Assembly (NCBI RefSeq): GCF_022458985.1
Contig: NC_061788.1
Span: 485,499-549,498, forward strand
DNA from: Mugil cephalus
Lineage: Eukaryota; Chordata; Actinopteri; Mugiliformes; Mugilidae
Length of the DNA stretch: 64,000 nucleotides
Direction of reading: 5' to 3'
Below, in pieces: positions 34,901 through 49,523 of the stretch (position 1 is its first letter; every line of letters starts with the position of its first letter). The notes under the pieces were generated by a model, which saw only the letters and a list, made by a program, of their open reading frames with translations, did no database searches and was not told the origin of the DNA. A program made the translations under genes and the position numbers.

Positions 34901-37900
34901 CTGATGAAGAATAAAGTCTGAGGCCGTGACGTCTTGTTTTTTTGTTTTCAGGCTTCGGGGAAGAACCTGAACCTGAACGATGAATCCCAGCACGGCCTCC
35001 TGATGCAGCTCCTCAAACTCAGCTACAATTGCCTCAACTACGACTTTATAGGAACTTCCACGGACGAGTCGTCGGACGACCTGTGCACCGTTCAGATCCC
35101 CACGTCGTGGAGATCAGGTATCGGCTCAGACATCCTCCCCGACGTCCGGACTCCCACAGGAACCGACTCTAACCTTAAATCTCTTCTCTCCTGCAGCGTT
35201 CCTCGATTCCTCCACCCTGCAGCTGTTTTTCAATTTATATCATTCCATCCCTCCGTCCCTTTCCCCGTTGGTAAGTGATTTATGCCTCTATCGTTCCTCT
35301 GGTGGTTTATGGGAACAGCTTCATGAGCCAATCAGAGCTCAGGACTGTGTCAGGTGACGTCATTATAGGATCCAACCAACACAACAACCTGTTAAATTTA
35401 ACTGTGTTAACTCTGATTCCTCCAGAACTAAACCACGTAGAGAGATTCTGACTGTAGTGACAGAAACGTCACAGACACAGACCATGAAGGGACGTTCAGT
35501 TACTGTGGTTACGTCCTAACAGGAGACGCTGTGTCCACATACGGAGACATTCACTTTTTATTTATTTATTTATTTATTGGTTAGTTTGTCAGGTACAATA
35601 CACATGAATAAATGATCAGTTGTAGAAATAATAAACCATAAATGAGCCAAAATTAACCAACAGACTTCAGGAAAAACTCTTCAACACATTATAGAGTAAA
35701 GAGTGAACATTTAAAAACATTTAAAAAGTGTTAAAATCTCTGATAATGACGTCAAACATGAGTTATCAGCTCCACTTTCAGGAGACGGTGACTAGAGCTC
35801 TGAACTTGTCCCAATATGTTCAGTATGAGTGCATTTAAACCTTCTTCACATCTACTGATTATTATAATGTTAAAATAAATTGAGGCTGTTTAAGTTCCAC
35901 TAATTGTAAATGAACCGAGAACTTGAATCAGACTAGAACTATTCACCAACATATGTGGATCAGAATCTTCTCCCTGATCTAAGATGAAGTTTTTATTCTC
36001 CTTAGAGACGACTAATCCTAAATGAACCCAGATAAAACCAGCTCTGGTCTTAATAGACACCGTCATGGTGTCATTGTGTAGTTTCCTGCTGTGTGTGTGT
36101 GTGTGTGTGACTTGTGTGTGTTTGTGTGCAGGTGTTGTCGTGTCTAGTTCAGATCGCCTCCGTACGTCGGTCTCTGTTCAACAACGCAGAGCGAGCGAAG
36201 TTCCTCTCACACCTGGTGGACGGGGTCAAGAGGATATTAGCCAACCCCCAGGTACCGGACTCATTATGTAACGAAGCGCACAAACACAGACACAACAGGT
36301 CCAGTCAGAGACGTTATGGAGCCACAGCGATTTCTAAATACACATCATGTGTCACAGACCTTGTCCTGAATTAATGGACATAAACGTCCCTAATGAGGCT
36401 GAGTCTCACACGGCCCTGTGGTGGAAAGGACTGATGTGTTGTTGTGTTGTTGTTTGTTTGTTTGTAACGTGTGTGTGTGTGTTTCAGTGTTTGCCTGATC
36501 CCAACAACTACCACGAGTTCTGCCGCCTGCTGGCGAGGCTGAAGAGCAACTACCAGCTGGGGGAGCTGGTCAAAGTGGAGAACTACCCCGAGGTCATCAG
36601 GCTCATCGCCAACTTCACCGTCACCAGTCTACAGGTGAGCCGGGGGGGAGGGGCCTGGGGGGAGGGGCCTGGGGGAGGGAGGGGCCTGGGGGGAGGGCCT
36701 GGGGGAGGGAGGGGCCTGGGGGAGGGGAGGGGCCTGGTTCAACAACACTTATAAAAAAAACACAACGTTTCTAAAGTGAAATGAGTTCATGGAGCTGGTT
36801 CAGTATCAGATGAAGAGGAAGAATCCATCGATCCCAGAGAATAAATATTATTCAACTACATATGTTTCTCCTCCTCCTCCTCCTCCTGCAGTGAGGTCAG
36901 GTGTGGTGGTGCGTTCAATGCTCCCAGATCGTAGGATTTAACAGCTACTAACTGAATCCAGACTATCTTCATGTGTCTTCATGTATTTGTCTGTTAGTCT
37001 TTAATGTGGTCCAGAGGGAACCGGAGTCTCTGGGTACAGGCCATTAGAGGACATCACCTTTAGTTTATCTGAACCACAGGACCAGGTCCCAGGTAGAACT
37101 GGTCCTGTGTTCATGGGGGGCTTCTCTTCTGAGTCTTCCTGAAGGAGTCATGTCTCATGTCTCATGTCTCTCGTGTCTCTCGTGTCTCTCATGTCTCTGT
37201 TGTCTTTCAGCACTGGGAATTCGCCCCCAACAGCGTCCACTACCTGCTGAGTCTATGGCAGCGTCTGGCGGCGTCCGTCCCCTACGTCAAAGCCACCGAG
37301 CCTCATCTACTGGAGACCTACACCCCCGAGGTCACCAAGGCCTACATCACGTCACGGCTCGAGTCGGTCCACGTCATCCTCAGGTCAGAACCAGCCCCAC
37401 GGCCTCTGTAGATAAAACAAATAAAATAAAACCTCAAATAACAATAAATAAATAAAATAAAGCCTCAAATAAGAATAAACAAATAAAATAAAACCTCAAA
37501 TAACGATAAATAAATAAAATAAAACCTCAAATAACGATAAATAAATAAAATAAAACCTCAAATAACGATAAACAAATAAAATAAAACCTCAAATAACAAT
37601 AAATAGATAAAATAAAACCTCAAATAACAATAAATAGATAAAATAAAACCTCAAATAAGAATAAAGAAATAAAATAAAACCTCAAATAAGAATAAACAAA
37701 TAAAATAAAACCTCAAATTAGAATAAAGAAATAAAATAAAACCTCAAATAAGAATAAAGAAATAAAATAAAACCTCAAATAACAATAAATAGATAAAATA
37801 AAACCTCAAATAAGAATAAATAAATAAAATAAAACCTCAAATAACAATAAAGAAATAAATAAAACAAAAATCTCTAAGAACAAACAAATAAAATGAAACC

Positions 37901-40900
37901 TCAAATAAAAATAAATGGATAAAATAAAACCTTAAATAAAATAAATAAACTCTCAAATAGAAATAAATAAAATAAAAAATCTAAAATAAGAATAAATGAA
38001 TAAAATACAATTTCAAATAAAAATAAGTAGATGAATTTCAAGTAGCGATGAATAAAAATCTCTGTAACGATGAATTAATTAAATATCAAGAAAGCAATAA
38101 ATAAAATGAATTAAAATCTCTAACAATAAATGAATAAAATGAATTAAAATCTCTAACAATAAATAAATAAAATGAATTAAAATTTCAACAATAAATAAAT
38201 AAAATAAAATTTCAATTCAAAATATAAATAAAATAAAATGTCAAATACGTCAAATGCAATTTTAAAAAGCAATAAATTCTCAAATAACGATAAATAAATA
38301 CAATTTAAAAAAAATCACATAGCAGAAATACATAATAAAACACACCAAAACACAATTAAAATGATTAAAACTCTAATGTATATTATAAGATTTAAAGAGC
38401 ATTAGTCTCCTGATCTAAACTTTTGCAGAAGTAAACTGTTGATTGGACCTCGGCCGTGGTTCCCGGTGATAAATGTTGTCCTGTCCCCCTCAGAGACGGG
38501 CTGGAGGACCCTCTGGACGATGCCGGCCTGGTGCAGCAGCAGCTGGACCAGCTGTCCACCATCGGCCGCTGTGAGTACGAGAAGACGTGTGCTCTGCTGG
38601 TGCAGCTGTTCGACCAGGCGGCTCAGACGTACCAGGAGCTGCTGCAGTCCACCAACTCCAGCGCCGCCGACATCACGGTGCAGGAGGGTGAGTCACACAA
38701 AGACCAACCGGGAGCTCGGGGACGCGGCGTAGAGACGGTAAATAAACGTCCCCTCTGTCTGCAGGGAGGCTCACGTGGCTGGTTTATATCATCGGGGCCG
38801 TGATCGGCGGACGGGTGTCGTTCGCCAGCACAGACGAGCAGGACGCCATGGACGGAGAGTTAGTCTGTCGGTAAGAGGAGCTGGAGACGGGTCCACGTAG
38901 AACGATGCACAATTTAATACCTGGAGACAGTACGTAGTAAAAATAAGGTAGAGCAGTAGAAATAAATAAAAAAAGACAACAGGACTTGGATGTTTAGAGA
39001 AGACGTTTCATCTGAGTTTCTTCTCCAGTTCTAAGAGTCTGGAGGGACGTTGGTGGAAACTTGCTGGACTTGAGTTTCTGATGTTTTTTTTACTCACAGA
39101 GTTTCTTATTTAAACCTCAAACGTCCTCAAGTCCCTTAGAACTGAAGAACATACTCAGACAAAATGTCTTTCATGTCCAGCTGACTTTAAAACGTTTTGG
39201 ATCAATAATACAGTGGAACTTAAGTCCATTTCAGGCTCAGAGTGGGTCAGAGTGGATCATACTGGATCAGAGTGGATCAGAGTGGGTCATAGTGGATCAG
39301 AGTGGGTCATAGTGGATCAGAGTGGGTCAGAGTGGGTCAGAGTGGATCATAGTGGATCTTAGTGGGTCATAGTGGATCATAGTGGATCTTAGTGGGTCAG
39401 AGTGGGTCATAGTGGGACATAGTGGGACATAGTGGATGGATGGAGATAAAAACTCAGACTGAGGAGTCATAATGTTTTGGCTCTTCTGTGTTTCCTCAGA
39501 ACTAAAGTCTAAATGTGAAAAGTCCTAATTTCATCCCAAGAAGAGTTTTTTGTTATTATTTCTGGAGGTTGTCGTGGACTCTTCTCTACCTGCTGGTGTG
39601 TTTGTGGCTTTATCCACAGGAACTAGTTTAACCTCAGTGTAATATGTGTAATAATCCTGATCCTTTATAAAATAACATCACGCCACTAATCACCAGCCTC
39701 ATTTCTCCTAATGACACAGACGTCCTGAATAAACATGGAGGAGTTTTATAAAAGGATTATTCTAAGAGTTTATTTATTTTATTTTGTCTCCCTGGTTCTC
39801 ATCAGTTTTTAGATGCAGTTTAATGTCTGATTTTACTGTGAAATAAAAGCATCGACCAAATAAACAAATAAATCATGGAATCAATATATAGCCCAGATTA
39901 TATTCTATATTCTCTCTTTCCGTCTTTCTAAAGATGTAAATCATATATATGTCAGAGAGTCCTTGTACGGTTCTTTCCTTCCTGTGAAACCGGCTCCGTG
40001 GGGTTAAAGTCTGGAGCCACGGCTCCGTGTTTTTATCCTGAGGTGGTTCTGGTAGAGTTTGGGCCGAAGCGTTGGGTCATTATGTTGGTGTAGGATGAAG
40101 CAGCTGTACCAGAGGAGGCGGTGGCCGGGTCTGAAGCCGGTGTGTTGTGTTCTCCAGGGTGCTCCAGCTGATGAACCTGACGGACTCTCGACTCGCTCAG
40201 GCCGGGAACGAGCGTCTGGAGCTGGCCATGCTCAGCTTCTTCGAACAGTTCAGAAAGATCTACATCGGCGACCAGGTGCAGAAATCATCAAAGGTACGGA
40301 CGTCCTGGGGTTAACCCAGCCTGGCTTCATTTAACACTGAGGGGAGGAGGAGGGGGGGTGATGGGAATCAGCTGACTGTTGCACTTTGCATAGAGCCAGA
40401 GGTTGAAGTGTCTCCAGCCTTTATTCTGACTGACCTGTCTTCTCTCTGTTCGGGACAGAAACTGCAAAATGTGAACGTCCCAGATAAGTGTTGGAAAGTA
40501 AACTGTGTTGTTGGTGTTAGCCCCCCCTCATCCTTATCCCCCCCCCCCGTCCTACACTACATCACCGTGGTGTTTAACCCTCTGGAGTCGACCTATAGAT
40601 ACTAGTTTTTAACAAGTATAACTAGACCAGTAAAACTAGACTTTCTGAAATAACTGAGTCTTTCTCAAGGACAGCTAGCAAGAGGAGAGGGCTAGAGAGG
40701 ATGATGGAGCTGCAGGAGGAGGAGCTGTAGGAGGAGAAGCTTACGGGAGGAGAGAGCTAGCAAGAGGGTAGAGAAGCTAGCAGGAGGAGAGAGCTAGCAG
40801 GAGGAGAGAGCTACGCAGAGCAGGGGAGAGAGCTAGCAGGAGGAGTAGAGAGCTAGCAGAGAGAGAGAGGAGGCTAGCAAGAGGAGAGAGCTAGCAGGAG

Positions 40901-43900
40901 GAGAGAGCTAGCAAGAGGAGAGAGCTAGCAGGAGGAGAGAGCTAGCAGAGGAGAAGCTAGCAGGAGGAGAGAGCTAGCAAGAGGAGAGAGCTAGCAGGAG
41001 GAGAGAGCTAGCAGGAGGAGGGAGCTAGCAGGAGGAGAGAGCTAGCAAGAGGAGAGAGCTAGCAGGAGGAGAGAGCTAGCAGGAGGAGGGAGCTAGCAGG
41101 AGGAGAGAGCTAGCAGGAGGAGGGAGCTAACCAGAGGAGAGAGCTAGCAGGAGGAGAGAGCTGCCAGCTACACATGATAGAAAGAAACAACATGACAGCC
41201 TCTTTCCTATTGGTGGAAACATGCATCCATCAACCAATCAGGACATGATGTGTCAGTGGTTGCTAAGCAACAGTGAGGCTATATTCAGTCTATGGAGACA
41301 GGAGACAGTTTAGAGACATTCAGACATTATTACTGGTTGGACACCTGGTAGTTGTGGACATGGTCCTAAATAGTTTTAATGGAAATAGTTGTAAATAACT
41401 AAATGTGTTGATCAGCTTTAGAAATGTCCAGGTTAGATTTACATTCTAAGTTCTAGAAATGGTTGGTTCAACATGTTTGTGGTTTTCTAACTTGTTCCTC
41501 CTGGTTCTGATGGTTCTAGTCTGGTTTTAGCTCCAACGTGTTCACACAGTTTGACAGAATGAAACAATAAGTGTAAAGTCAGACTCTGGACTCCAGAGGG
41601 TTAAACCAGGATGTGTTGGTAGAAGTAGCATCAGCACAGAAACGTCCCAGTAACCTGGAAGCCAGAGTCAGGACCAGATTAAATAAATAAAAAATATTAG
41701 AGTTTTTTTTAGTCTTCAGGAAGAACAGAAGATTATTTTATCAGGTTCTGGGAAACTTTAGTGGATCGATGTTAGTGGAGCTGTGACTGTGGGTCGGTTT
41801 AATGACGGACTGAACCGTAGCATCATACAAGGAACGTCACTTTAAAGGGAAACAGGTTCTGTTCAGGTCCAGGTCCAGGTCCAGGTCCTGGTCCTGGTCC
41901 TGGTCCTGGTCCAGGTCCAGTTACAGGTCTAGATGAGTCTCGGGTCATTATCAGACTCCAGTCATGTGACCTCCAGACCTTTAGACCAGTGTTTGGTGGT
42001 TTATTCAGAATAACCAGTGGGTTGGTGACACGTGGACCTGATGCAGCCGGAGATGAGACGTTTTCTAAGAGTCGTGTCTGTGTTTGTTTCAGCTTTATCG
42101 GCGACTATCAGAGGTTCTGGGGCTGAACGACGAGACGATGGTACTCAGCGTCTTTATCGGGAAAATGTGAGTAACCACGAACTTCCTTTATCTGCTTCAC
42201 TCTGAAGACGTTAATCTGATAACGTTCGAAGGAAATCCAGCTTCATTCAACTTCACTCACCCACAAGGGAAATAACGTGGCCACAGTAGATTAGTTACAC
42301 AAAAACACAGCGAGTAAAAAGAAAAACTGGTGTAAGACATTTATAAATAAATAAATAAATACCTAGAAATGAATAAATTAAATATATGAAATGAAAATGT
42401 GTAACTTAAATGGATACAACAGATTTAATAACAAAAAATAAATATATGACGTAGAGATGAATGAAATAAATACATAAAATAGAAATGAGTGAAATAAATA
42501 TATGAAATTGAAATGATACTATAAATCTTAAAATGATAAATATGTAAAATATCGAAATCAATAAAATGACACAAACAAAATTTGCTTATGTACAAATATA
42601 CAAGATACAGCAGTAAATATACACTATATACATGTATAAGATGGATAAATGATGAGGGGCAGTAATATGGATGGAAAAGCACCATTTAACTTAAATAGAA
42701 AACATCTTAAAGAAAAACAAAAAGTTTAATTTAGCTTCTGACCTCTGAGCCATCATCGGATGGATGCGGTTGCCATGGAGTGTTCTCGTCTCCATGGAAA
42801 CATGTGATTCTGGGTGTCTCGGTACCAAAGCGTCCGAGCGCCGTCACCAAATGAATAAATAAATAATACAATAAATGTTTTGTGTGTTTCAGCATCACAA
42901 ACTTGAAGTACTGGGGCCAGTGTGAACCAATCACCTCCAAGACACTCCAGCTCCTCAACGACCTCTCCTTAGGATATCCTTCACCCGCTGCTGGTTCTCA
43001 TCACTGCAACTAACAATGATTCATTACAAACACTGGATGAAGTAAATCTGGTGACACTGGAGAAGCTCCACCCACAGACTAGAGGGGCGGAGCTTTGTTT
43101 TATTGACCAGTCTGTGTGTGTTGGTGGAAGTTAAACCAGATGTTTAGCTTCGTTAACTCTGGTCTGTAATCAGAGAACATCTGTGTTTCCTCCTTAACTT
43201 CACGCTTGTTCACGTACAGCAGCGTCAGGAAACTGGTGAAGCTCAGCGCTGTCCAGTTCATGTTGAATAACCACACGGTGAGTGTTTCACGTCCGGCTTC
43301 ATTCCAGCTCCACATGCAGCTCGAATGTGTTTCATTCTGTTTATGTAAAACAAAATCAAATCTAAGGAGTTAAAAGCATCAAGCACATCCCAGCTTCTGT
43401 CGCTCTTCCTAGCCTCCCAGCTAACAGTAACACATCCTAGCCTCCCAGCTAACGGTAACACATCCTAGCCTCCCAGCTAACAGTAACACATCCTAGCCTC
43501 CCAGCTAACAGTAACACATCCTAGCCTCCCAGCTAACAGTAACGCATCCTAGCCTCCCAGCTAACTAACACATCCTAGCCTCCCAGCTAACGGTAACACA
43601 TCCTAGCCTCCCAGCTAGCAGTAACACATCCTAGCCTCCCAGCTAACAGTAACGCATCCTAGCCTCCCAGCTAACTAACACATCCTAGCCTCCCAGCTAA
43701 CTAACACATCCTAGCCTCCCAGCTAACAGTAACGCATCCTAGCCTCCCAGCTAACAGTAACACATCCTAGCCTCCCAGCTAACAGTAGCTTGTCCTAGCC
43801 TCCCAGTTTACAGTAGCTTGTCCTAGATTACCAGCTAACAGTAGCTCTTCCTAGCCCCCTCATCTAACGGTAGCTCTTCCTAGCATCCCAGATAACAGTA

Positions 43901-46900
43901 GCGCTTCCTAGCCTCCCATCTAACAGTAGCTCTTCCTAGCATCCCAGCTAACAGTAGCTCTTCCTAGCATCCCAGCTAACAGTAGCTCTTCCTAGCCTCC
44001 TGGGCTCCCAGCTAACAGTAGCTCTTCCTAGCATCCCAGCTAACAGTAGCTCTTCCTAGCCTCCTGGGCTCCCAGCTAACAGTAGCTCTTCCTAGCATCC
44101 CAGCTAACAGTAGCTCTTCCTAGCCTCCTGGGCTCCCAGCTAACAGTAGCTAACCCTAACAGAAACACTCTATTGGTTTAATCAGGATAATGAGCCAGCA
44201 TTACATTCCTGATCACCTTTTCAGAGATCACATGATTTATGTGGAAGGATCAGCTGATAGTGATGAGTGTGATGATGTCGTATCTGTATAAGACGTCCGT
44301 CTTGATGCTTCGTGGTTTTGTTGCAGAGCGAGCACTTCTCCTTCCTGGGAGTGAACAACCAGTCCAACCTGAGCGACATGAGGTGTCGGACCACCTTCTA
44401 CACGGCTCTGGGGCGCCTCCTGATGGTGGATCTAGGTATGAAAATATAATGTGCCTGAGAGGAGTCCCTCAAAGATCAGAATCACTCTATTGTCTTTGTT
44501 CAAAGTACGACGGAATAACATGATACTGCTTCTAACAAAATAAAGACACATAGACAGGAATATAGCAGATGTTGTGTTATTGTTGAGTGTGACATAAAAA
44601 CTGACGTTTGTGGTGTTAAATGTGTGTTTGCAGGAGAGGACGAGGACCAGTTTGAACAGTTCATGTTGCCTTTGACGGCGGCGTTTGAAACCGTCGCTCA
44701 GATGCTCAGCACAAACACCTTCAACGAGCAGGAAGCTAAGGTAACACTAGCTCTTCCTAGCCTCCCAGCTAACAGTAACTCTTCCTAGCCTCCCAGCTAA
44801 CAGTAGCTGCTCCTAGCCTCCCAGCTAACAGTAACGCGTCCTAGCCTCCCAGCTAATAGTAGCATGTCCTAGCCTCCTTGCTTTAACGAGTTAATACGTC
44901 CTCCTGTTCTCCAGAAGTAACTCCTCCTAGCCTCCCAGCTAATAGTAGCATGTCCTAGCCTCCTTGCTGGTTTTGAGGAGCCCTGTAATAACGTCCTCCT
45001 GTTTCTTGCAGAGGACCTTGGTGGGTTTGGTCCGAGACCTTCGAGGCATCGCGTTCGCCTTCAACGCTAAGACGAGCTTCATGATGCTGTTTGACTGGAT
45101 GTATCCTTCACAGACGACCTCACGTCTGTTTACTCTTTATATCTGAACCGAAACGCGTTTAAATAATCCTTCACCAGCTCCGCAGATATCCAGCCTACAT
45201 GCCCATCTTACAGCGGGCCATCGAGCTTTGGTACCACGACCCAGCATGCACCACACCTGTCCTCAAACTCATGGCGGAGCTCGTCCACAACAGGTAAACA
45301 CGCCCCAGCTTTTTACTCAGGACCATGAACAGCTGGTTGTTGACTGAGGATTGTTTTTACTAAACTTATCTGGTTTCATTCCCACAGATCCCAGAGGCTC
45401 CAGTTTGACGTGTCGTCGCCCAACGGCATCTTGCTGTTCAGAGAAACCAGCAAGATGATCACCACCTACGGTAAAACATGACCTTAGCTCCTGCTTTGTT
45501 TTTCTTTGCACTAAACAATTATTATATCAACTATTATTTTAAACTAAAATGGGTTTGAGCCCCTGCTGTATATGGAGTTATATATATTTTTATGTGGAAT
45601 AACTGTGACAAATGATGAATGAAGATGCAGCCTGTGACTGGGTTTTAAGTCCTGATAAAGACAGTCTGGTCCAGGAAGACACGGGTATTTCCAGAGAGGA
45701 AAGTACCAGGTTTTTGGTGAAAGGGCTGTTACATGTTAATGAAGCACCCAAACTACATAAAACACCATGAAATCAGTCTGAACTTGCAGCGTTCCCAGAC
45801 CCTTTATTTATCCCTCCTTCATTCCTCTGGTGGTTTATGTGACGGCAGCAGCTTCATGAACCAATCAGAGCGTGTTTGAGTAAATGCTGCATGATGCAAT
45901 GTGTCATTTTCTTCTGGTTTCATTGAGAAAAGTCGTATTGACGACTTCTTATATTTTAGACTGTAATTCTGACTTAATGATAGAAACTAGAGAGTCTTGT
46001 CTTTAAAAAGAGACAAAGACCATGAATGATCCAACATGTTCATGAACAACATTCAGTTTAGTTTGGATTTGTCCTAAATGGGCTGGAATGATGAGACGTT
46101 AAGACTCTTAAGTCATTGTTTGTGAGTTTGAAGAACGTTGGTCACATGTACGATTAAAGAGTTGTAGGCTGCTGCCCTGCGCCTCCAGTTTTTATTCGAC
46201 CCTCGTCGTTCCTCTGTTCCTCAGGGAACCGCATCCTGACGCTGGGGGAGGTCCCGAAGGACCAGGTGTACGGCGTGAAGCTGAAGGGCGTCAGCGTTTG
46301 CTTCGCCATGCTGAAGGCGGTGCTCAGCGGGAACTACGTCAACTTCGGGGTCTTCCGTCTGTACGGCGACGACGCGCTGGACAACGCCTTACAGACCTTC
46401 ATCAAACTACTGCTGTCCATCCCTCACAGTGACTTACTGGTACGTCCAGTCAGTTCAGGCAGGAGAACGTTAGGAACCTGAGCTCAACACAACGTTACAA
46501 AGTTCATCCATCATTTGGAACAAGCTGTAAAAACAAACATGTTAAAAAACTTACCCTGACGTTAGCTGGACGGTTCCATTTACCCAGATGTTCAGTGTTA
46601 AAAGGCTTTTAGCTTCACTACTAGTGATAATAAGTTAATTCTAATGTCACCGTCCTGAATTAATGTTGATGGCAGTTCAGTAGTTCAACAGAATCGAAAC
46701 AGTTATTAGAAACTAAACCTGAACACCAGGTTTTAGAATTTTTCTAACCTACAGAGATTTTTATTTTTATTTATTTTTTTAAGTTGACTCAGATTCAGAT
46801 GAAGTTAATGTGAACATTATATTTCATTTTATTAGAAAGCAGAAGTTAAAAACTCAACATTTGTTACTAGAACAGTTATTAGAAACTGAACCTTCATGGA

Positions 46901-49482
46901 GACACTAGCGTACCTAATGAAGTGGCAGTCAGCAGCTAGCTTGTTGTATCTGCTGGCCTCCATCCAGCAGGGGGCGCTAATAATGTATTAATGTTGTGTT
47001 TCCTGTGTTTCCCCTGCAGGACTACCCTAAGCTCAGCCAGTCCTTCTACTCTCTGCTGGAGGTGCTGACTCAGGACCACATGAACTTCATCGCCAGCCTG
47101 GAGCCTCACGTCGTCATGTACATCCTGTCCTCGATATCCGAAGGGCTCACGGCGCTCGGTAAGGAAACGCCCGGCGGTTCCGCCCGGAGCCCCGCCTCCC
47201 TCCCTCCGGGCTAACGTTGACGTTGATGCGTTTCAGATACGATGGTTTGCACCGGCTGCTGCTCCAGCCTGGACCACATCGTCACGTATCTGTTCAAGCA
47301 GCTGTCCCGCTCCACCAAGAAGCGCCCGACGCCGATGGCCACGGACGACCGCTTCCTGCACATCATGCAGCAGCACCCGGAGATGATCCAGCAGGTGAGA
47401 CCGCGGCTCGGATCCACCAGGAGCCCAGCACACACTTCAGATCAATGAGATTTAGTGTCTGAGGCTGATTCTCCGTCTCCACGATTTTCTGATTGGTTGT
47501 TTTGGATCAATGAAGGTTAAAGCTGTAATTAAACTAACACAGTTAACACATAACTGAGCAGGTTTGGAGACACGACACTCGACAGTCTGATGAATATGAA
47601 GCAGGAAGTAGAAACAAAAATGAACCAGCGCCCCCTGGTGTTTGGGTGGAGTAGTTACAGAGAGAACCGGACTGATGAGGTTCCAGTAGAAGTCACTACG
47701 TAGGTTCTTGAGTCTGTAAAGAGCCTTAACACTGTGGGGGGGGGGGGTTCTCTGTCCAGATGCTGTCCACCGTCCTGAACATCATCATCTTTGAGGACTG
47801 TCGGAACCAGTGGTCCATGTCCCGGCCTCTACTCGGCCTCATCCTGCTCAACGAGAAGGTAGAGACTCACCCAGGCCGACTGATCCCTGCAGACCCCCCT
47901 AGACCTCAACTGATCCCTGCAGACCTCAGCTGATCCCTGCAGACCCCGTAGACCTCAGCTGATCCCTGCAGACCCCCCGTAGACCTCAGCTGATCCCTGC
48001 AGACCCCCCTAGACCTCAGCTGATCCCTGCAGACCCCCCGTAGACCTCAGCTGATCCCTGCAGACCCCCGTAGACCTCAACTGATCCCTGCAGACCCCGT
48101 AGACCTCAGCTGATCCCTGCAGACCCTGTTCCTGTTCCTGCTCATGTTCTTGTTCCTGTTCTTGTTCCCGTTCTTGTTCCTGCTCATGTTCCTGTTCTTG
48201 TTCCTGTTCTTGTTCCTGCTCATGTTCCTGCTCATGTTCCTGCTCATGTTCCTGCTCATGTTCTTGTTCCTGTTCTTGTTCTTGCTCATGTTCTTGTTCC
48301 TGTTCTTGTTCTTGCTCATGTTCTTGTTCCTGTTCTTGCTCATGTTCCTGTTCCTGCTCATGTTCTTGTTCCTGCTCATGTTCCTGTTCCTGTTCTTGTT
48401 CTTGTTCCTGCTCATGTTCTTGTTCCTGCTCATGTTCCTGTTCTTGTTCCTGTTCCTGTTCTTGTTCCTGTTCCTGCTCATGTTCTTGTTCCTGCTCATG
48501 TTCATGTTCCTGTTCCTGCTCATGTTCTTGTTCCTGTTCTTGTTCCTGCTCATGTTCATGTTCCTGTTCCTGCTCATGTTCCTGTTCTTGTTCTTGTTCC
48601 TGCTCATGTTCCTGTTCCTGCTCATGTTCTTGTTCCTGCTCATGTTCCTGTTCCTGCTCTTGTTCTTGTTCCTGCTCATGTTCCTGCTCATGTTCATGTT
48701 CTTGTTCCTGCTCTTGTTCTTGTTCCTGCTCATGTTCCTGTTCCTGTTCTTGTTCTTGTTCCTGTTCTTGTTCCTGTTCCTGCTCATGTTCTTGTTCCTG
48801 TTCTTGTTCCTGTTCCTGCTCATGTTCCTGTTCCTGCTCTTGTTCCTGCTCATGTTCTTGTTCCTGCTCATGTTCCTGTTCTTGTTCCTGCTCATGTTGT
48901 TGTTCCTGCTCATGTACATGTTCCTGTTCCTGCTCATGTACATGTTCCTGCTCATGTTCCTGTTCTTGTTCCTGCTCATGTTGTTGTTCCTGCTCATGTA
49001 CATGTTCCTGTTCCTGCTCATGTACATGTTCCTGCTCATGTTCCTGTTCCTGTTCTTGTTCTTGTTCCTGCTCATGTTCATGTTCCTGTTCTTGTTCCTG
49101 TTCCTGCTCATGTTCTTGCTCATGTTCTTGTTCCTGCTCATGTTCTTGTTCCTGTTCTTGTTCTTGTTCCTGTTCCTGCTCATGTTCTTGCTCATGTTCT
49201 TGTTCCTGCTCATGTTCTTGTTCCTGCTCATGTTCTTGTTCCTGTTCTTGTTCCTGTTCCTGCTCCTGTTCTTGTTCCTGTTCCTGCTCATGTTCCTGTT
49301 CTTGTTCCTGTTCTTGCAGTACTTCGCTGACCTGAGGAACAGCATCGTCAACAGTCAGCCTCCAGAGAAGCAGCAAGCCATGCACTTATGTTTCGAGAAC
49401 CTGATGGAGGGAATCGAGAGGAACCTACTCACTAAGAACCGGGACAGGTCAGAGACTTTAATTCATCTGTAGAAGAAGAAGG

Positions 49483-49523
<41 letters not shown>

